Of a stretch of DNA of 64,000 nt, positions 52,101-64,000 are shown piece by piece. A program made the translations under genes and the position numbers. This DNA is from Pachyseris speciosa (Eukaryota; Cnidaria; Anthozoa; Scleractinia; Pachyseridae). The notes under the pieces are model-generated. The model saw nothing but the letters and a program-made list of their open reading frames with translations. It made no database searches and had not been told where the DNA came from. Location: positions 760,001 through 824,000 of the forward strand of contig JAEMWC010000238.1 in NCBI GenBank assembly GCA_016490735.1. Direction: 5' to 3'. The stretch's first letter is position 1. Each line of letters begins with the position of its first letter.

Positions 52101-52695
52101 TCTAGCCCCTTGATGAACGGCGAGACATCTCCAGAAACAGAGGTTGTCTTGAAATGTGTCCACACACACCACTGGGACGTGGCGCCCGTGCGCCAAAGCG
52201 CGCAACCAATCTGGAAGAAGACCTGTTCCCAACAACGGTTGACGGGTGTTTACGATCTTGACGAAAACATTGTGTGTTTGGCCTTTCGAGCCGGCTCTGA
52301 CACAACCGCTCTTCCTCTTTTCGCCGCAGCCGGGCTTCCGCAACGGGGCACCGGTTGACCCAACGTGAATAATCTCGTTTGTTTTGGTAATACAGCATCA
52401 GAGAACCGTCGTTTATGTTTATCAGCCAATACGAATAGGAGTGTCGAATATAAAAGGAGGTGTTGGCAGCCGCCTTAATCCTGTTTATGAAGGTTTGTGT
52501 CTGGTTTCTGTTGAGGTTGTCGCTGACCCGCCATCGCCTGAACCGACGGAAAGTTCGGGTGTCCACCCCTTCGAGCTCGGGATCCCCAAACAGTGTTGCG
52601 AGCATTGTTTGGTTGTTTGTTTCAGGGTCGTTTTTTACTGGAGGGAAAAGGGGGTCGAACTCCGCCAAAGTGTCTTGCTGCGGCGCGGCTGCCAT
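49173..52695 (-). pseudogene. Protein-primed family B DNA polymerase (Polinton 2), many frameshifts
   Basis: From ATG at 52695: MAAAPQQDTLAEFDPLFPPV, then RRFRRWRVSDNLNRNQTQTF. Another frame gives TFQDNLCFWRCLAVHQG and TSLDELDKVEQHFNHDKPF (51915-52170). VFQYHGCYWHGCPRCYP (~51500) is the HGCxWHGC segment of the family. The palm has YDANALYLS (~50280, motif A), KLLGNSAYGS (~49850, motif B) and MDTDSNYMA (~49610, motif C). The same role as in Polinton 1, from a distant lineage. The DNLCxxRC region may be a cysteine-protease-like N-terminal domain. Confidence 0.85.
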
Positions 52696-52703
52696 GGCGC
52701 GGA

Positions 52704-52711
52704 TATATAAG
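52704..52711. promoter_or_regulatory. TATATAAG motif upstream of PolB
   Basis: TATATAAG eight bases from the PolB ATG, similar in sequence and closeness to the ATPase start motif at 44137. Confidence 0.3.
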
Positions 52712-52785
52712 GGGCAAAACTTTTTCTGCGATTTGAATTCTCTTCAGAGGACCGGCACTGGTGGCCGCTTTCTGCGAGGCGCTGG

Positions 52786-52896
52786 CCCCGGCCGCTTTAG
52801 TTCCATCAATCCTACCCCACACACCCCTCTCTCTAATAGGGTGACACCTGCTGCTTGGATGGTTTTGGTTTATCGTTTGTTCCTTGTTTTTTGTTA
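52786..52896. repeat. Right terminal inverted repeat of Polinton 2
   Basis: Inverted match to the left end at 35883-36015. Satellite sequence begins immediately outside it (CCGCACAAGTAGTACTCATC). Confidence 0.7.
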
Positions 52897-55800
52897 AACA
52901 CCTTCCGCACAAGTAGTACTCATCACAGCTATTAAAAACCACGCACTTTCAACATGCTCTTAATAGTTTTTAAAGAGTGAGTTTACGACCGAGACTCAAA
53001 ATCTCGGAAATCTGGAAACGATGGTACGCGCTCCACACGGTGCACAAAAGTACTACTCATCACAGCTAGTAAAAACCAACTACTTTCAACATCATCTTGA
53101 AAGTTTTCAAAGGGTGAAATAGTAATCGACAGTCAAAATCTCGGAAACCAGGAATTGATGGGACGCGTCTCACATCGTGTGCAAGAGTAGTATTCATCAC
53201 AGCTAGTAAAAACCACCAACATTCAACATGATCTTGCACCTTTTCAAAGAGTTAGATTATAACCGACAGTGAATATCTCGGAAATGAGGAATTGATGTGA
53301 CGCGTCTCACACCGTACCCACAACTAGTACTCAACACAGCTAATAAAACCACCTCCTTTCAACATGATCTTGCAAGACCGAGAGTCAAAATGTCGTAAAT
53401 CAGGAATCGATGGTTAGCTCTCCACACCGTGCGTAGAAGTAGTACTTATCACAGCTAGTAAAACCCCCTACTTTCAGCATGCTCTTACAAGTTTTCAAAG
53501 ACTGAGATTATCACCGAAACTCAAAATGTCCAAAATCAGGAATTGATTGCACGAGCTCCACATCGTCCGCACGACTAGTATTCATCACAGCTAGTAAAAA
53601 TCACGTACTTTGAACATGATCTTGCAAGTTTTCAAATAGTGAGATTATGACCGACAGTCAAAATCTCGGAAATCATGAATTGATGTGACGCGCTCCACAT
53701 CGTGCGCACAAGTAGCACTCATCACGGCTAGTAAAAGACAACTACTTTCGAAATCCTCTTACAAGTTTTCAAAGAGTGAGATTATCATCGAGAGTCAAAA
53801 TCTCGGAAATCAGGAATTGATGGTAAGCGGTCCACAGCGTGCGCAACAAGTAGTAATCATCACAGCTAGTGAAAACCACCTGTAATCACCATACTGTTAC
53901 AAGTTTTCAAAGAGAGATGATGACCAAGAGTCAAAACCTTGCAACTATGCAATTGATCGGTCTCGCTCCACATTGTTCGCCCAAGTTTTATTCATCTCAG
54001 CTTGTAAAACCACCTAAATTCAACAAGACCTTGCAAGGTTTCGAAACGTGATAATATGATTTTCAGTCAAAAACTCGGAATCAGGAATAGATGGCACGCG
54101 ACTCATAGCGTGGGCACAGGTAGCACTATTCACAGCTAGTAAAATCAACCTACCTTCAACATGATCTTACAAGATTTCTAAGAGTGATATTATCACCGAG
54201 AGTCAAAATCTCGGAAATCAGGAATTGATGGGACGCGCTCCACACCATGTTAACAAGTAGTACTCATCACAGCTAGTAAAAACACCAACTTTTAATGTAC
54301 TCTTACAAGTTTTCAAAGAGTGAGCTTAGCACCGAGACTCAAAATCTCGTAAATCAGAAATTAATGGTACGCGCTACTCACCTTCCGCTCAAGTAGTACT
54401 GATCACAGCTAGTAAAAACTACGTACTTTGAACAAGCTCTTACAAGTTTTTTAAGAGTGAAATTGTGACCGAGAGTTAAAATCTCGCAAATAAGGTATTG
54501 ATGAGACGCGCTCCACATTGTTTGCACAAGTAGTAGTCATCACAGCTAGTGAAAACCACCTACTTTTAACATGATCTTGCAAGTTTTCAAAGAGTGAGAT
54601 AATGATCGACAGTCAAAATGTCGGAAAGCAGAAATTATGGGACCTGCCTCACTTCGTGCGCACAAGTAGTACTCATCACAGCTAGTAAAAATCTACAACA
54701 AATCTACAACTTTCAACATGATCTTTCACCTTTTCAAAGGGTTAGATTATGAAAAACATTAAAAATCTCGGATATCAGGAATTGATGAGGTGCGCCTCAC
54801 ATCGTGCCCACAGGTAGTACTCATCACAGCTAGTAAAAACCACCTACATTCAACGTGATCTTGCAAGTTTTCAAAGAGTGAGTTTATGACCGACAGTCAA
54901 AATCTCGGAAATCCGGAATTGATGGGACGCCCCTCAAATCGTTCGCACAAGTTGCACATATCACAGCTAGTAGAAACCACCTACTTTTAACATTCTCTTA
55001 CTAGCTTTCAAAGAGTGACATTATGACCGAGCGTCAAAATCGCGGATATCAGGAATTGATGGGACGCGCTCTTAACCGTGCGCACAAATAGAACTCATCA
55101 AAGCTAGTAAGAACCACCTACATCTAACATGCCCATACAATTTGAAAAGAGTGAGATTATGACCGAGAGTCAAAATGTGGCAAATCAGGAATTGATGGGA
55201 CATGTTTCAAACCTTGTACACAAATAGTACTCATCACAGCTAGTAAAAAGTAACCTGCTTTCAACACGATCTAAAAATTTTTCTAAGAGTGAGATTATGA
55301 ACGAGAGTCAAAATCTCGCAAATCAGGTATTGATGGTAAGCGCTTCTCACCGTGCGCGCAAGTAGTACTCATCACAGCTAGTAAAAACCAGCTAGTTTCA
55401 ACATGGTCTTACCAGTTTTCAAAGGGTGAGATTATTACCGAAACTCAAAATGTGGAAAATCAGGAATTGATGGGACGCGCTCCACATCGTCCGCACGACT
55501 AGTATTCATCACAGCTAGGAAAAACCACCTACTTTGAACATGATCTTGCAAGTTTTCAAAGAGTGAGATTATGACCGAGAGTCAAAATCTCTGAAGTCCG
55601 GAAGTGATGGTAAGCGTTCCACAGCGTGCGCCCAAGTAGTAGTCATTACAGCTAGTGAAAACCACCTGCTTTCAACATGTTCTTACACGTTTTCAAAGAG
55701 TGAGACTATGATCGAGCGTGAAAAGCTCGCAACTAAGGACTTGATGGGATGTGCTCCACCTTGTTCGCACAAGTAGTATTCATCTCAGCTAGTAAAAATA

Positions 55801-58800
55801 ACCTAATAACCCTGCAAGTTTTCAAAGCGTGATAAGATGACGGTCAGTCACAATCTCGGAATCAGGAATGGTTTGCACGCGCCTGACACCCTGCGCACAG
55901 GTATCACTAATCACAGCCAGTAAAATCCACCTACTTTCAACATGCTCTTGCAAGTTTTCAAAGAGTGAGATTATGACCGACAGTCAAAATCTGGGAAAAC
56001 AGGAATTGATGGGACGAGCTCCGCACCATGCGCACAAGTAGTACTAGGCACAGCTAGTAAAAACCACCTACTCTCAACATGCTCTTACAAGTTTTCAAAC
56101 AGTGTGATTATGACCGAGAGTCAAAATCTCGGAAATCCAGAATTAATGGTAAGCGCTCCACACCGTGTACAGAGGTAGTACTCATCACAGCTAGTAGAAA
56201 CGACCTAGTTTGAACATTCTCTTACAAGTTTTCAAAGAATGAGATTATCACTGAGACTGAAATTCTCGGAAATGAGGAATTGAATGTAGTATGCATCACA
56301 GGTAGTAAAAACCACCTTGAGTCAACATGGTCTTACAAGTTTTCAAAGAGTGAGATTATCATGGAGAGTGGAAATCTCGGAAATCAGGAATTGACTGGAC
56401 CTCCTCCAAACCGTGACCACAAGAAGTACTCATCACAGCTACTGAAAACCACAATCTTTCAACTTACTCTTAGAAGATTTGAAAGAGTGAGATTATGACC
56501 GAGAGTCAAAATCTCGGAAATCGGAAATTCATGGTAAGCGCTCAACACCGAGCGTACAAGTAGTACTAATCATAGCTGGTAAAAACCACCAACTTTTAAC
56601 CTGCTCTTAAAAGTTTTCAAAGAGTGAGATTATATTATCACCGAGACTCAAAATCCCGTAAATCAGGAATTAATGGTACGCGCTCCTCACCGTGCGCTCA
56701 AGTAGTACTCATCACAGATAGTAAAAACCACCTACTCACAACATGCTCTTACAAATATTCAAAGGGTGAGATCAAAAGCAAGAGTAAAAATGTCGGTAAT
56801 CAGGAATTGATAGTACGCGGTCCACACCGTGCGCAAAAGTAGTTTTCAAAGAGTGAGATTATATTATCACCGAGACTCAAAATCCCGTAAATCAGGAATT
56901 AATGGTACGCGCTCCTCACCGTGCGCTCAAGTAGTACTCATCACAGCTATTAAAAACCAACTACTTTCAACATGATCTTGCAGGTTTTCAAAGAGTGAGA
57001 TAATGATCGACAGTCAAAATCTCGGACACCAGGAATTGATGGGACGCGCCTCAAATCGTGCGCACAAGTAGTACTCATCACAGCTAGTAAAACCACCAAC
57101 TTTCAAAATGATCTTGCACATTTTCAAAGAGTTAGATTATGATTGACATTGAAAATCTCGGAAATCAAGAATTGATGGGACGCGCCTCACATCCTGCGCA
57201 CAACTAGTACCCATCACAGCTAATAAAAATCACCTACTTTCAACATCCTCTTACAAGTTTCCCAAGAGTGAGATTATGACCGAGAGTTAAAATCTCGCAA
57301 ATCAGAAAGCGACGGTAAGTGCTCCAAACCGTTCGCACAAGTAGTACTCATCACAGCTAGTAAAAACCACCAACTTTCAACATGATCTTGCAACTTTTCA
57401 AAGAGTTAGATTATGACCGACAGTGAATCTCTCAGAAATCAGGAATTAATGTGACGCGCCTCACACCGTACGCACAAGTAGTACTCTTAACAGCTTGTAA
57501 ACACCACCTACTTTCAACATGCTCTTACAACTTTAAAAAAAGTCAAAATCTCGGAAATCTGGAATTGAAGAGATGCCCTCCACAACGTGCGCACAAGTAG
57601 TACTCATCACAGCTAGTAAAAACCACCAGGTTTCAACTTGCTCTTACAAGTTTTCAAAGTGTAGAGGAGAGAGTCAAAATCTCGGAAATCAGGAATTGAA
57701 GAGATGCCCTCCACAACGTGCGCACAAGTAGTACTCATCACAGCTAGTAAAAACCACCAGGTTTCAACTTGCTCTTACAAGTTTTCAAAGTGTGAGATGT
57801 AGAGGGAGAGTCAAAATCTCGGAAATCAGGAATTGGTGGTACGCGCTCCACGCAGTACGCAAAAGCAGGATTCATCACAGTTGTTAAAAACCATCTACTT
57901 TCAACATGATATTCCAAGTTTTCAAAGAGTGAGATATTGACCAATAGTCCAAATCTCGGAAATCAGTAATTGATGGGATGCGCCTTACATCGTGCATCAT
58001 CACAGCTAGTAAAAACCACCAACTTTCAACATGATGTTTCAAGTTTTCAAAGAGTTAAATATTGACCGAAAGTGAAAATCTCGGAAATCAGGAATTGATG
58101 ACACGCGTCTTACACCGTACGCACAAGTAGTACTCTTAACAGCTAGTAAAAACCACCTACTTCCAACATGCTCTTACAAGTATAAAAAGAGTGAGATAGA
58201 GTGACATAGAGTCAAAATGTCGGAAATTAGGAAATGATGGGACGCGCTCCACATCGTGCGCACAAGTAGTACTCATCGCAGCTAGTAAAAACCACCTAAT
58301 TTGAACATCCTCTTACAAGTTTTCAAAGAATGTGATTATGACCCAAAGTCAAAATCTCGGAAATAAACAATTAATCGTACGCGCTTCACATCGTCCGCAC
58401 GACTAGTATTCATCACAGCTAGTAAAAACCACCTACTTTCAACATGATCTTGCAAGTTATCAAATAGTGAGATTATGACAGAGAGTCAAATTCTCGGAAA
58501 TCAGGAATTAATGGTAGGCGCTCCACACCGTGTGCAGAAGTAAAACTCATCACAGCTAGTAAAAACCACCTACTTTGAACATTCTCTTAGAACTTTTCTA
58601 AGAATGAGATTATGACTGAGAGTCAAAATCTCGGAAATCAGAAATTAGTTGGTCGGGAAGCACATCGTTCGCAACAGTAGCATTCATCACAGGTAGTAAA
58701 AACCACCTAGATTCAACGTGCTCTTACAAGTTTTCAAAGAGTCAGATTATCATCGAGAGTCAAAATCTCGGAAATCAGGAATAGATTAGACCTTCTCAAC

Positions 58801-61500
58801 CCCATGAGCACAAGAAGTACTCATCACAGCTACTGAAAACCACCTACTTTCAACCTTCTCTTAGAAGGTTTCAAAGAGTGAGATTATGACCGAGAGTCAA
58901 AATCTCGGAAATCGGAAATTCATTGCAAGCGCTCCACACCAAGTAGTACTCATCACAGCTAGTAAAAACCACCTAATTTGAACATCCTCTTACAAGTTTT
59001 CAAAGTCAAAATCTTGGAAATAAACAATTAATCGTACGCGCTCCACATTGTCCGCACGACTAGTATTCATCACAGCTAGTAAAAACCCCCTACTTTTAAC
59101 ATGCTCTTACAAGTTTTCAAAGAGTGAGATTAGCACCGAGACTCAAAATCTAGTAAATCAGGAATTAATGGAACGCGCTTCTCACCTTGCGTTCACAGCT
59201 AGTAAAAACTACCTTCTTTCAACAAGATATTAAAGGTTTTTTAAGAGTGAGATTGTGGCCGAGAGATAAAATCTCACAAATCAGGCATTGATTGGACGCG
59301 TTCCCCATTGTTTTTGCACAAATAGTATTCATCACAGCTAGGGAACAGCACCTACTTTCAACATGATCATGCAAGTTTTCAAAGAGTGAGATAATGATCG
59401 ACAGTCAAAATATCGGAAAGCAGGAATTGATGGGACGTGCCTCACATCGTGCGCAGAGGTAGTACTCATCACAGCTAGTAAAAGCCACCAACTTTTAAAA
59501 TGATCTTACACCTTTTCAAAGGGTTAGATTATGAAAAACATTGAAAATCTCGGAAATCAGGAATTGATGGGACGCGCCTCACATCTCCGCACAAGTAATA
59601 CTCTTAACAGCTCGTAAAAACCACCTGCTTTCAACATGGTGTTAGTTGTTTACAAAGAGTGAGAATATGTCCGAGGGTCAAAATCTCGGAAATCAGGAAT
59701 TGATGAGACGCTCACCACAACGTGCGCACAGTAGTACTCATCACAGCTAGTAAAAACCACCTACTTGCAACATGCCCTTACAAGTTTGAAAAGAGTGAGA
59801 TTATGACCGACAGTCAAAATTTGCGACAGCAGGAAGTGATGGGACGCGTTTCACAACGTGCGCACAACTAGTACTCATCACAGCTAGTAAGGACCACCTG
59901 CTTTCAACATGGTCTTACAAGTTTACAAAGAGTGAGATTATGACCCTAGGGTCAAATTCTCGCAAATCACGATTCGATGGTAAGCCCTCCTGACCTTTCG
60001 CAAACCTAGTACTTATCACAGCTAGTAAAAACCCCCAACTTTCAACATGATCTTGCAACTTTCCAAAGAGTTAGATTTTGACCGACAGTGAATATCTCGG
60101 AAATGAGGAATTAATGTGACGCGCCTCACACCGTACGCCCAACTAGTACTCATCACAGCTAATAAAACAACCTCCTTTCAATACGATCTTGCAAGACCGA
60201 GAGTCAAAATGTCGTAAATCAGAAATTGATGGTAAGCGCTCCACACCGTGCGCACAAGTAGTACTTATCAAAGCTAGTAATAGCGACCTACTTTGAACAT
60301 GTTTGTACAAGTTTTCAAACAGTGAGATTATGACCGAGAGTCAAAAGGTCGGAAATCAGGAATTGATGGTAAGCTCTCCACACCCTGCACACAACTAGTA
60401 CTCACCACAGCTAGTAAAACCGTTTCCTTTCAACATCATTTTGCAAGTTATCAAAGAGTGAGATTATGACAGAGAGTCAAATGCTCGTAAATCAGGAATT
60501 GATGTTAAGCGCTCCACACCGTTCGCCCAAGTAGTACTCATCACAGCTAGTAAAAACCACCTACTTTGAACATCATCTTGCAACATTTCAAAGAGTGAGA
60601 TTATGACCGACAGTCAAAATCTCGGAAATCCGGAAATGACGGAACGCCCCTCAAATCGTGCGCACAAGTAGCACACATCACAGCTAATAGAAATCACCTA
60701 CTTTTAACATCCTCTTACAAGCTTTGAAAGAGTGAGATTATGACCGACAGTCAAAACCTGGGATATCAGGAATTGATGGGACGCGCTCCACACCGTACGC
60801 ACAGGTAGGACTAATCACAGCTAGTGAAATCCACCTACTTTCAAAATCCTATTCAAAGATTTCTAAGAGTGATATTATCACCGAGAGTCAAAATCTCGGA
60901 AATTAGGAATTGATTGTAAGTTCTCCACACCGTGCGCATAAGTAGTACTCACCACAGCTAGTAAAAACCACCTACTTTCAACATGTTCTTACAAGTTTTC
61001 AAAAAGTGAGATTATGACCGAGAGTCAAAATCTCTGAAATCCGGAATTGATGGTAAGCGTTCCACAGCGTGCGCACAAGTAGTACTCATCACAGCTATTG
61101 AAAACCACCTACTTTCAACATGCTCTTCCAAGTTTTTTCAAAATGTGAGATTATGACCGAGAGTGAAAACCTCGCAACTAAGGACTTGATGGGATGCGCT
61201 CGACATTAAGCCACCTAAATTCAACAAGACCTTGCTAGTTTTCAAAGCGTGATAATATGACCGCGGAATCAGGAATGGATGGCACGCGCCTGACACCGCA
61301 CAGGTAGCAGTAATCACAGCTAGTAAAATCCACCTACTTTCAACATGCTCTTGCAACTTTTCAAAGAGTGAGATTATGACCGACAGTGAAAATCTGGGAA
61401 ATCAGGAATTGATGGGACGCGCTCCACACCATGCGTGCAAGTAGTACTCATCGCAGCTAGTAGAAACCACATACTTTCAACATGCTATTATAGGTTTTCA
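52897..61500. repeat. 137 bp satellite array, about 60 monomers
   Basis: The head-to-tail unit includes GAGATTATGACCGAGAGTC, TCGGAAATCAGGAATTGATG, CACACCGTGCGCACAAG, ACTCATCACAGCTAG and CAACATGCTCTTACAAG. Monomers vary by substitutions and small indels. A few local higher-order copies are nearly identical, for example about 57540-57660 and 57660-57790, and two near 56630 and 56850. No genes. Open frames here are satellite translations. Confidence 0.95.
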
Positions 61501-61935
61501 AAGCAATGAAAACGTAAAGCTTGTGGGATGTGGCTGGAGTGACAAGGATACTTCACAAATTAATGTGATGAAGTAAGCTGAAGCAACTCAAAAGGTACTA
61601 AGGCCAGAAAGTAGCGGGCATTACCCCTTAAATCTACCAAAGCAAAGATTGAGCCCAAGCATTAGCAGCCATGGACAGCTGTTTCGGCCTTGTTAGGCCT
61701 CATCAGCATTGCATAGCTAATGTTCAGGTTCACGTACCCACATATCAATAAAAAAAGCAATGAAAACGTAAAGCTTGTGGGATGTGGCTGGAGTGACAAG
61801 GATACTTCACAAATTAATGTGACCAAGTAAGCTGAAGCCACTCAAAAGGCACTAAGGCCACAGGGTAGCGGGCATTACCCCTTAAATCTACCAAAGCAAA
61901 GATTGAGCCCAAGCATTAGCAGCCATGGACAGCTG
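61501..61935. repeat. Tandem duplication of a ~257 bp unit
   Basis: AGCAATGAAAACGTAAAGCT begins at about 61502 and again at about 61758. The second copy ends at CATGGACAGCTGTT. The unit contains a small palindrome-like GGCCTTGTTAGGCC. It separates the satellite from the LINE. Confidence 0.75.
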
Positions 61936-64000
61936 TTTTTATGATAAAATTTATTTACACAACGGCCAAAGGGTCGTTGATAAAAAGAGAAAATACAATA
62001 CAATATGACGACGAACGCAAAAAGAAAAGCACTAATTACAAAAGATCAAGTTCAAAATGACAATTGCATAATTAGTACACCAATTAAAGCAATCTAGGAC
62101 ATCACTAATTAAAGGACATCACTTATACGTGTTAAAAGAAAAATTGCAGACACCGGAAAAGAATATGCCCTGAGAGAGGAAGGAGGATTACAACCTACAA
62201 ATTCAATACAATCTCGTTATCTGCATTGACAGAGCAAATAATATTATTAGTGGACCAAAAAAACCTAACTCTGTCAAAAGCATCACAGCGGATACGCAAT
62301 TTGACATCTTTAATAATCATATCAATGATGGCGCGAGAATCTAAAACGTTATTTCGGAAAGTCGTTAGGTTTCGGGTTCGCCAAACAAAAAGCAAGGTCG
62401 AAGCAACTAAATAGTGAAAGATAGGAAGAGTAGGGGAAGACGGAGCATCAGAGAGAGGAGAGAGAACAGAAGAAAAGGATAACACAAAAGGAGAGCCCCG
62501 AAGACGAGAAAGAAAGGGAACAAAATAATTCCAGACCCGGATCACTCTAGGACAGGAAACAAAACAGTGTTCAGAAGTTTCCTTCCACAGCACAACAATC
62601 AGAACTAATATAATCCCAGGATTTAAGAATGGACCTGACACGATCTGCATTATGCAACAGAAGCCATAAGACATCATTTTTGCGATTTTCAATTAATTTA
62701 AGGCGCGATTTGCGCAAAACCGAGGTCCACCGCTCTATGGGGCGGCCCACAACAGACCTCCACAAGCCGGTACACCTAGGCGCAGCACGTGGGAAATCAA
62801 ATAAAAGCAAATAAATTTCCTTACAAGAAAGATCGTCAAATAACGCACCATACTTATCAAATAGCTGCTGGAAAATGTTTCGACATCTACGGTAAAAAAG
62901 AGAAGGCTCCGATGAAGGCGGAACCAGATTCGAAGCAAAAGCAAATCGCGCGTCAAGTCTTGCTAGGCAATTCCCGATAAAATAACGGGCCAGATAATGC
63001 CATTTGTGGCCACCAAAATTATCGCGGAGACTAAAAAAACAAGACAGACGAAGACTAACACATTTAGAACGAAAGTCAACAACGTTTAAGCCACCAAGTT
63101 CGATAGTCGCGCAGCAACGCTGCCGACTGACGCTCTCCGTTTTACGTTTCTACACAAAAGACCATACGATACGATGAAAACGATCACAAACCCAATTGGC
63201 AGGCGCGATAATTTTGCCCACGTGCCAAAACCGGCTAGCGCCAAGTACATTAACAATCATTGCACGGTCTGAAAAAGACAGCTCTCTCTGTTTCCATAAA
63301 TTAAGAACGGTTTCTAGTTTGTCAAGCTTCGATTACCAGTTATCCGACTCGACAGATACTAGGCCATTTGAAAAATAAACCCCTAAAATTTTCATTTTCG
63401 ATACCCAATTTAAACCGAAGGGAGAGGCGCCATTCGTTCTCCACCGCCCAAGCCACATAGCCTCTGACTTGGAGGAGTTGAGCTTGGCGCCTGACCCTAG
63501 TGCATACTTATGTACAACACGCAAGAGATGACAGAGAGAAAGCTCGCTTTTAACAAAATTAGTGGCATCATCGGCGTACTGGGAGATTTTAAATTGAAGA
63601 CCCCCAGCTCCAGGGAGCCGGAAGTCCTCGATTTGTTTACATTTCCTGATTTGAGTTGACAAAACCTCCGATACCAAGACATAAAGAAGGGGTGACAGGT
63701 GACAACCCTACCTCACTCCCCTTTCAAGGAAACGGCGTTAGTGAGATTGCCATTACAGATAATACGTGAAAAGACATCATTATAAAAGAGACGCACTCAG
63801 CGACAAAAGGAAGGACCAAAACCAAATTTAGAAAGAGTGCGCATAAGAAAACCATGGTCAACGCGATCAAAAGCTTTTTCCTGGTCTAGCGTAACAAGAA
63901 TGCCAGTTTCATCAGTTTTCTCAATCATATCGAGTGTATCACGGACTGACTGTAAGTTAGAATAAATCGATCTTCTCACTACGCCGCACGTTTGATCGTG
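61936..64000 (-). pseudogene. Non-LTR retrotransposon (L1/Tx1-like), 3' part, broken
   Basis: Minus strand; runs off the window. Pieces: LVTLDQEKAFDRVDHGFL (RT palm, 63797-63979), QFKISQYADDATNFV with the YADD catalytic motif and LNSSKSEAMWLG (63333-63677). A C-terminal region with EHCFVSCPRVIRVWNYF (62195-62692) resembles the Cys/His zf-RVT domain seen in L1/Tx1-type elements. Frameshifts separate all pieces. The 3' end is at about 61940, adjoining the tandem repeat. Confidence 0.75.

Larger units (their letters stand above)
35883..52896. mobile_element. Polinton/Maverick element 2, about 17 kb
   Basis: An inverted terminal match joins about 35905-36015 with 52786-52885: AACAAACGATAAACCAAAAC, then TCACCCTATTAGAGAGAGGG, GATTGATGGAA and AAAGCGGCCGG. 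A weaker match extends to 35883 and 52896. 137 bp satellite lies on both sides, so the element went into a satellite array. It encodes PolB, integrase (partial), ATPase, protease, major capsid and penton of a different lineage from Polinton 1, with collagen-like fibre and F-box-like genes. It is GC-richer than its surroundings and heavily frameshifted. Confidence 0.85.

Noticed and set aside
53685..59233. Several 60-72 codon ORFs in the satellite
   Set aside because: All are frame translations of the satellite monomer.
52897..61500. Regular repeats that could suggest a CRISPR array
   Set aside because: Units are 137 bp, tandem and diverged, with no spacers between identical short repeats and no cas genes. 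This is satellite DNA in a eukaryotic setting.

Overview
The window looks like a piece of a metazoan genome, most likely an anthozoan cnidarian such as a stony coral. This is inferred from the mix of repeats (LINE 3' ends, a tRNA-derived SINE, Kolobok-like, Crypton-like, Helitron-like and MITE sequences, an AT-rich satellite) and the absence of any dense host gene set. No intact host gene was recognised. The main content is two endogenous Polinton/Maverick (adintovirus-like) elements from clearly different lineages, plus younger and older transposons.

Layout: 1-6.8 kb is transposon debris: a Helitron-like repeat, a MITE, a 3.4 kb element with long inverted ends, a satellite scrap, and a truncated CR1/L2-type LINE. 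6801-27552 is Polinton 1, complete with ~290 bp terminal inverted repeats, inserted in the 3' part of that LINE, with a near-perfect 6 bp target duplication. 27.6-33.5 kb holds the rest of the LINE tail, a TTAA-flanked Kolobok-like element with a THAP domain, and a broken Crypton-like tyrosine recombinase. 33.5-35.7 kb is a second copy of the Helitron-like repeat (carrying a MITE) followed by a 137 bp satellite. About 35.88-52.90 kb is Polinton 2, inserted in that satellite. 52.9-61.5 kb is the continuation of the satellite, and 61.5-64 kb is a tandem repeat and a minus-strand LINE.

Polinton 1 encodes, left to right: a DEDD-nuclease-like gene and a SLOG-domain gene (minus strand, overlapping); a GRF zinc finger protein, a penton-like paralogue, an integrase with chromodomain, penton, two small basic proteins, major capsid protein, adenain-type protease, a tRNA-Arg, packaging ATPase, more small basic proteins, a scaffold-like protein and a PLA2 protein (plus strand). 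These are followed by a tRNA-His-like gene, protein-primed family B DNA polymerase and a basic protein (minus strand), and a spliced F-box-like gene (plus strand). Morphogenesis genes form one plus-strand block facing the polymerase. Many carry their own TATAAA box, often inside the preceding ORF. Several genes carry single frameshifts or stops, so this copy is a recently decayed one.

Polinton 2 is GC-richer and more decayed: a tandem family of F-box-like/Cys-cluster genes, PLA2, a basic capsid-associated protein, a pVI-like/protease fusion, major capsid, a basic protein, penton, a scaffold-like protein, ATPase (split by a SINE), a collagen-plus-repeat fibre protein, a membrane protein, a zinc-ribbon gene, a 5'-truncated integrase and DNA polymerase. 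The F-box-like family is the only accessory family I see shared by the two elements, and in both it lies next to a terminal repeat. Frame-breaking changes are described but no repaired sequence is given.
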